DNA of 64,000 nucleotides, taken from the NCBI GenBank assembly GCA_030704615.1, contig CM060734.1, positions 54,328,042 through 54,392,041 on the forward strand, read 5' to 3'. Shown piece by piece: positions 58,609 through 64,000 of the stretch. This stretch comes from Takakia lepidozioides. Its lineage: Eukaryota > Streptophyta > Takakiopsida > Takakiales > Takakiaceae. The position numbers were made by a program, and so were the translations under genes. Every line of letters starts with the position of its first letter. Positions within the stretch are counted from its first letter, which is position 1. The notes under the pieces were generated by a model. The model made no database searches. It saw only the letters and a program-made list of their open reading frames with translations, and was not told where the DNA came from.

Positions 58609-59577
58609 TCCTGGACCGATGAAGATTGGCTGCTGCATGAATGTAGCCGTTTCAGTTTCCTACCCTGCCATGCAAATTATGGGCACTCACTGCCAGGTGG
58701 GCCGATAGCCACTGGACACGACGAAGTCCATCCCCTCTTCGATGTAAATGCGGCGCCGAATTTCCATCCGGGGGGATGGATTTCGGTGGCAGATCTCAAA
58801 CTATAACTTGTTGATGAGAAAGATGTATGGCTTCATCCACCGCTGGCGTGATGAACACGTTCCACCTCCGTCGGTGGGTACGTGTGACCCAGATGCTCCA
58901 TTTTGGAGGCCGGACTGCTCTTCCGCTTCGTATCTTTTCCAAAATCTAAGGGCTTCGTAGCTGTCCGCAAGGTCATCGGCATCCAAGTCGTCCTCAGGTC
59001 CTCCATTGCAAGGATGCCGTGCTTCCGGAACCGGGACGACTGCCCCTTTGGAGGCATCGATTATGCAATGTATTCGGCCACATCGGGAGACATTGTTATC
59101 TGGTACACAGATTACACAGAAGATACTGGTTCGATTGTGGAAACATTGGTGGCTTTTGAGTATATCGTAGGCCACTACGCCTTCGAGCGGGGTGACGATC
59201 TTGGTTTGAGGAGTCCGTGGCTCCTGCGCATCCTCGATTCCGATTTTCCCAGCTACGACGGTCACCCATGCAGAAGAAGGCGCACTGCTATGCTGTTGCG
59301 GTGGAACTGCTGCCACTGGACGTGGGTGGACTCAATCGGAGAGACCTATTCTCCTCGAGGAGTGCGCTCCTCTTCTCCATTGTATGGGGACATTCGCATT
59401 GGTGTGGACGACGAAAACGTGAAGATTTCCATATTCGATGGTGGTATGATTGAAGGGCAGGACATTGTGGTGAACATCACTAGGGGCGGTACAACGGCTG
59501 CAATCGACTTTACATGGAGGAGCCCCAGGACTCATGAGCTAGTTCTGAGAGCAGTCGAAGTCCCATTGACAACGTGA
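58609..59577 (+). CDS. small accessory gene of unknown function, copy C
   Basis: I do not recognise the family. A first coding exon follows CCCCCCTACAG at 58,608 and reads SWTDEDWLLHECSRFSFL. It ends at LFD before a 49-bp intron (58,744-58,792) that begins with a palindrome. The next part (ISNYNLLMRKMYGFIHRW) is open to about 58,960. After a probable further intron or frame change, a frame from about 59,010 runs to the stop at 59,577. That frame contains two similar stretches, SGDIVIWYTDYTEDTGSIV and YGDIRIGVDDENVKISIFDG, and looks beta-strand rich. Element H has a decayed homologue, which supports this strand. It lies last in the element and has AATAAA downstream. Copies A and B are frameshifted; C is the best preserved. 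Confidence 0.55.
58744..58792 (+). other. 49-bp intron beginning with a palindrome
   Basis: GTAAATGCGGCGCCGAATTT...GGTGGCAG. Removing it joins LFD to ISNYNLL in phase. Most of the intron is the GGCGCCG palindrome and a CCATCCGGGGGGATGG palindrome. Confidence 0.6.
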
Positions 59578-59660
59578 CTTGTATTCAGTAGGCACAGGGC
59601 TCAAGATTTGAGGGCACAATCAGCACAGTAGACGTGCTTCAAATGCAATTCATGTGGATC

Positions 59661-59666
59661 AATAAA
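59661..59666 (+). terminator. polyadenylation signal AATAAA, copy C
   Basis: 84 bp after the accessory gene stop; conserved in copies A and B. Confidence 0.5.
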
Positions 59667-59959
59667 AACCTCATTGTGCCCTCTTTTTATTCTATTCTGT
59701 GTCCATTGTTCCGAGAATGCGTCATTGCTCATTTCGTTTGGGATTGGGAGTGTGGGTGAATTTTGCAAATGGCTGGTAGGCTGAAATGGGCCCCCATTGT
59801 ACAGAGCAATACCACCCTACCATTCGCGAAACATTGCCTTTCAATATATAATTCTAAATAACATTGCCGAACCTCCTTCATCGGGAGGTCCTTCTCCCCC
59901 TATGACCGTGGCACCCTAAACCCTATTCCCGCGGACACTCATTTCCGGAAAATAGTGCT

Positions 59960-60039
59960 GCTCATGTTTTTTTCCACACTTACGACTCTGCTCATGGCTC
60001 ATGCCGCTCATGGCTCATGGCTCATGAAATAGCAGCCCC
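59960..60039 (-). repeat. terminal inverted repeat end of copy C
   Basis: Tandem CTCATGG units ending GGCTCATGAAATAGCAGCCCC, identical to the ends of copies A (27,101) and B (28,748, complemented). Confidence 0.75.
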
Positions 60040-61191
60040 CAGTTTACAGGATGAACTGGTGACTGGTTGGACAATCACAGCTGATGAGCAGGTGAGAGAA
60101 GTGAATGTGGGAACTGAAGAGGAACCGAGGATGGTGAAGGTAGGAGCTGATTTGGAGCCAAAATTCTTTGAGGAAGCTAAGAGTTTGTTCATCAAATACA
60201 AAGATGTATTTTCTTGGAGCTACGAGGATCTAAAAGGGATACCACCTGAGATCTGTCAGCATAAGATTGTACTGGAACCAGGGTCTGTACCAATCAAATA
60301 GGCAAGGTACAGAATGAATCCCAACTATGCACAGAAGGTTGGAGAAGAGATCAAGAAGTTGGCTGAGGCTAAGTTTATATACCCAATAGAGTATACAACA
60401 CTGTGGCAGGCCATGAGATGTACTCATTCATGGATGGCTTCAGTGGTTATAATCAAGTGCAAGTGGCGGAAGACTAGGGAAAGACGGCTTTCATCACAGA
60501 CTGGGGTGCTTATGCATACAAAGTCATGCCTTTTGGACTTTGTAATGCACCAGCAACCTTTCAGAGAGTGATAAGTGAATCTTTTCATGAGTATCTGGAT
60601 GATTTCATGCAGGTGATCTTGGATGATTTCAGTGTGTACAGCTCAAAGAGTGAGCACTTGCATAAATTGGAGTTATGTTTGGCCAGATGCAGGATGAAAG
60701 GTCTGGGCCTGAATCCAGATAAGTGTACTTTCTGTGTGAACTCAGGGGTGCTTTTGGGACACATTGTGTGTAAAGATGGGACTTCTTGTGGATCCCAGGA
60801 AGACAGAGGCCATTAAAGCCTCTCTACCACTAGAGGTTGCAGGAGCATGCTGCAGTGATAAAGATCCAGAGTTCTTACCGAGGTTGGCTAGCTAATGTTA
60901 AGAGTCTAAGGAGATTCCTTGGACAAACCAGTTATTACAAAAGATTTGTCAAAAGGTATGCACAGATAGCAGCACCATTGAGCAAGCTTCTGAAGAAAGA
61001 TGCAGTGTTTGCATGGACATGTCTGAATGTCAATAGGCTTATTGAGGAACTTACATTTCAGTAACAACTACCATTTGTTGATTAACCCTCACTGGCAGTA
61101 GTATTTCATGTTCATTGTGATGCCTCAGGAGAACGTGGCGGTGTGGTTGAGCATGTGTAGTCAAATGTATTTGCAGGAAATTCACATTCAC
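60040..61191 (+). pseudogene. pol: Ty3/gypsy pol fragment, plus strand, with internal deletion and insertion
   Basis: Corresponds to the pol region from upstream of RT (SLQDE...) to the RT connection ([15 protein letters not shown]), on the opposite strand from copy 1. A premature TAG occurs near 60,299. About 40 codons are deleted near 60,400, where the text jumps from EYTT to AGHEMYSF. The polymerase motif reads ILDDF near 60,620. About 60 bp of foreign coding text are inserted at 60,832-60,893 (see findings). It ends at the LTR at 61,192 with unrelated junction sequence. Confidence 0.8.
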
Positions 61192-62254
61192 TGTCGCGCG
61201 GCTTTTACTCACCCATCCCTTCGCTATCCGAGGCGGAAACTCCAAGATAGAAGAGTTGGAAATCTCTAAGTACTCAGCCCGCGCAGAACAATCAGTCATG
61301 ACCTACAGCTAGTGTATCATGGGGGTGTTTCCTATTTGTTTCCCTTTTCGCATTCATCTTAGCTACCTTACCATTGATAATTACGTATTAGTTTCCTTCA
61401 CTCCTCCATTCAATCCACAGCTTCACTCAGATCTCTCTACACAGTGTGATTGTATCGTATAAATATCAGATTATGATTTATCAGGTATCAGGCCGAAGCC
61501 ATTGTATCTCTATTCTCCTCTACAATATCCCTACGGCTTTGCATCTAACAAGCATCTACTAATCCTCCTTCATCGTGCTCTCCGATCTCCGCTTCCGCCT
61601 GACTCCCAAGTCCTCCCCGAATAATCATCTCATCATAATCCCCGTTCTTCCCTTTATCCTCCTATCCGCGGTTCTAACCGTTTCCCTCTCTAACCGTCGT
61701 ATGTGAACTAACATGTTCCCTTCTCTGGTGTTGTTCCCCACAGTCGTTCCCTGTCCTACTCTTCGTTCCCTATTATCGTGACAGCTGTGTCAAGCGGTGA
61801 CTGGCTGTGTTTGGCTGTGTCGGGCTGTGACTGGCTGTGTGGCTATGCCGGGCTGTGACTGGCTGTGTGGGCTGTGTCTGCTGTGACGACTGTGACGGGC
61901 TGTGTGGGCTGTGTGGGCTGTGACGACTATGACGGGCTGTGTGGGCTGTGACGGCTGTGACGGGCTGTGTTGGCTGTGACGGCTGTGTGGGCTGTGTGGG
62001 CTGTGACGCTGTGTGGGCTGTGTGGGCTGTGGGCTTTGTGTGGGCTGTGTGGGCTGTGTTGGGCTGTGTGGGCTGTGTCGGCTGTGTTGGCTGTGACGGC
62101 TGTGACGGCTGTGTGGGCTGTGTGGGTTGTGTAACCCCCTTCTACAGTGCTCTGCTGTCACCCCTAAGGTTCCTGTTTGTCTCAGTCTGTGCAAAAATTA
62201 AGGGTACCCTACAGATCCCGTATAAGTGTCTAAGTCCCCTACAGTCCTCTAACA
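61192..62254 (-). repeat. 3' LTR of retrotransposon copy 2
   Basis: 1,063 bp, longer than in copy 1 because the GGCTGTG minisatellite (about 61,795-62,135) is expanded. The ends are TGTTAGAGG and CGCGCGACA on the minus strand. Confidence 0.9.
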
Positions 62255-62285
62255 TTACCCCTTCCCCCCTCAAAAAGCCGTGTCC

Positions 62286-64000
62286 TCACGGTTTACTGTT
62301 TTCGAGTAGCAAACCTTTGTGAGTGAGCACTTTGACGTTGAGAGTTCGTGGTGGGCTGTGTGTACGAGCCCGAGGTCTGTCTCTGGTTGATGGAGATGGT
62401 TGATTACTACCTGGATAAGTGAGGCCTTCTGGAGGCTGATATCGAGGTAATCTTTCCGGCAGAGGAGATCCCCTTTGTTTCTTCTCTTCCATCTGAATTG
62501 TATAGTCTTCTCCCATGTCAAAAGAATTTTGTGAAGAACCAGTTGTATCAGAATCGTCATCGCCTCTTAGGTGTTTTAATTTTCGAACTTTTTGTGGAAT
62601 CATCTGGGGCATACAATGCTGTCCTACCATGTCTGGAAGTTTGCATTTTACAACCTGGTGCAACCGTTGAACAGCAAAATTGGTGTAGACACTGAGCTCC
62701 TTGTCTGTCCAAATGAGTGGGGTACCAATTACTGGTGCCGCGTGCAAGTATTTTCCATGCGATATGTCCCTTATAGAAAATGTCATCAAGTCCGAATTTC
62801 TGTGTTGACAAATTGTTGCAGGCTGCTTGAAACCATGAACGAATTTGAGAATCCTTCTGTATCATAACTTTTGGGTCATATAGGTACATATGAGGTGGCA
62901 CCGAAGGTAATACCCAATGATCTCCACTGGAGTAACTTTGAAAGCGTGCTTGCATCTTTTGTTGCTCAATGTGGTAACGTATCAGAAAACAAGCAGCGTA
63001 GTATAGCCCGCACCCCATGACAATACTTGCTATCTCCTTGGTCTTGGTATAAATGAGTCCATGTACAACCTGGAAAGCAACCAATTCCCTCAACATTGTA
63101 CCTGCCTCGTGCCAGTATTGTGCAAAGTGATGATCTTCAATATGTCGATTGTTTGGAAGAACTTTAGTCCTGGTTGCCACTGGCAGCCAAATACGCATGA
63201 TTTGGTAGTAATGTGCGAATGACTGCGGAGGACTAAATTCTTTCCAAGCCAAATCCAACATGAATGGAATTTGGTTGAAGGGCATAATCATAGCCCTACT
63301 GTACTCCCTGGCAGCTGGAGTTTTAGGTGGGTTAAAAGCTGCATTGCCCCATACCTCCGGCTGTGGTGGCTGTGGTGTGGTTGTAGTAACCACAGGTTCA
63401 GTTACTGGTACACTGACCTGTTGTGGTGGTGGTGGTAGTGGTTCCTGTACCATTGGCATCTCTTGCACCTCCTGTGAAGACTGAAAAGCCAGAGTTCTGG
63501 CTTTCAAATAAGAAGCCATTAGCTGTTCCCGAGGGATATAGACTCTTTGGTCGATGTTTGAAGTGAGGTCTTCCACTTGAGTCTGGAGTCCGTCTACATC
63601 CTCTTGTAACTCTGCTATCCTACTATAGACATTGTCTATAGTAGTTGTGGCAATGTTCTGCACCTGCAGTCTAAGCTCATTCATCTCGCTTTGGGTGAGC
63701 TTCCGTGGGGCTTTGCCTTCTACTGGCCCTTGTGCTAGCCAGACCTGCATAAGGCTGTTATCCACCAAGCTGCTTGTGGTTCCCCTGAGAGTTTGCTCCT
63801 CTCTTAGCTTATACAATTCCAACTGCTGTTGTAAATCCTTCATGCGCTTCGCCTGTGGCTCAACCAATTGCGCATAGGCAACAAGTAGATTATTGGCTTC
63901 TTTCGAAGCCTTGTTACTGATTGAGATTTCATTTCTATTGGCCACGATGTTTTGTTGCAACTCCACGATGTATTTCTCATTCTCAGCTTCCATCTGCCTG
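62286..64000 (-). CDS. retroelement 3' coiled-coil ORF, copy 2 (partial, frameshifted)
   Basis: Second copy of the long 3' ORF. The frame from the window edge runs to about 62,757 in register with copy 1. It then shifts near 62,755 (an extra T in TATTTTCCATGC versus TACTTCCATGC), and similarity continues in another frame to 62,286. Domains match the C-terminal half of copy 1: coiled coil, a Pro/Thr/Gln-rich linker (VTTTTPQPPQPEVWGNAAF) and the Trp/Tyr/His-rich region. The N-terminal half lies outside the window. Confidence 0.65.

Larger units (their letters stand above)
45515..60039 (-). mobile_element. large Mutator-like transposon, copy C (nearly complete)
   Basis: The reverse complement of copy B over about 14.4 kb at high identity. 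Order from left: transposase (minus), regular palindrome array, ParB-methyltransferase gene (plus), downstream array, accessory gene (plus), terminal CTCATGG repeats, end GGCTCATGAAATAGCAGCCCC at 60,039. The left end lacks the last 87 bp found in copy B, so no target duplication can be tested. The right side abuts a fragment of a retrotransposon pol gene. Confidence 0.85.
61192..64000 (-). mobile_element. Ty3/gypsy LTR retrotransposon, copy 2 (3' part, continues past the window)
   Basis: Minus-strand copy of the same family as 8,044-21,149. It includes the 3' LTR, polypurine tract and the second half of the coiled-coil 3' ORF. It runs off the right edge of the window. Confidence 0.9.

Noticed and set aside
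1-64000. tRNA or rRNA genes
   Set aside because: I saw no stretch with convincing tRNA arms or conserved rRNA sequence, although a systematic covariance search was not possible here.

Overview
The window is nuclear DNA of a eukaryote and consists almost entirely of nested mobile elements. Short GT-AG introns (about 50-150 bp), plant-type Ty3/gypsy elements, a Mutator-like transposase with a SWIM zinc finger and long repeat arrays point to a large, repeat-rich genome of the green lineage. A streptophyte alga such as Chara, or a bryophyte or fern, would fit. That assignment is inference, because no rRNA, tRNA or conserved host gene is present. I found no convincing housekeeping gene.

Layout. 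1-8,043: GC-rich palindromic repeat (185-900), one uncharacterised minus-strand gene (1,792-3,430), poly-G and GGATGAA-type palindrome clusters, and two opposed fragments of a non-LTR (LINE-like) reverse transcriptase. 8,044-21,149: a Ty3/gypsy LTR retrotransposon on the minus strand, with PBS, decayed gag and protease, nearly intact RT/RNase H/integrase, and an unusual coiled-coil 3' ORF of about 1,260 aa. 20,198-23,068: extra LTR copies in tandem (LTR-PPT-LTR-PPT-LTR), then folded back as an inverted duplication. 60,040-61,191: an inverted pol fragment. 61,192-64,000: the 3' part of a second copy of the same retrotransposon.

The middle (23,069-60,039) is the notable part. It holds three copies of one large DNA transposon: A (23,069-27,101, 5'-truncated), B (28,748-43,111, complete) and C (45,515-60,039, inverted relative to B and lacking only about 87 bp of one end). 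B has terminal inverted repeats (CTATTTCATGAGC...) and an 11-bp direct repeat, TCACTGTGTTG, on both sides. It therefore inserted into a related older element, H (27,102-28,747 joined to 43,123-45,514).

A full copy carries three genes. One is a Mutator-like transposase (DDE core plus SWIM finger). The second, divergent from it, is a gene of about 1,420 codons that fuses a ParB-like domain to a bacterial-type DNA N4-cytosine/N6-adenine methyltransferase. The third is a small gene of unknown function. Between the two divergent genes lies an array of about 27 short palindromes (half-site GGAAATGCGG) at about 53-bp intervals. More copies lie downstream and inside introns of the element's own genes. 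Element H has a decayed homologue of the ParB gene and its own, different palindrome family in an intron.

The working hypothesis is a family of eukaryotic transposons that each carry a ParB/methyltransferase-type protein with a matching set of cis palindromes, perhaps for marking, silencing control or transposition. The genes and repeats are seen in the sequence; the functional link is inference. Each copy has scattered one- or two-base indels, many in homopolymers, so individual genes are broken while the copies together imply an intact ancestor.
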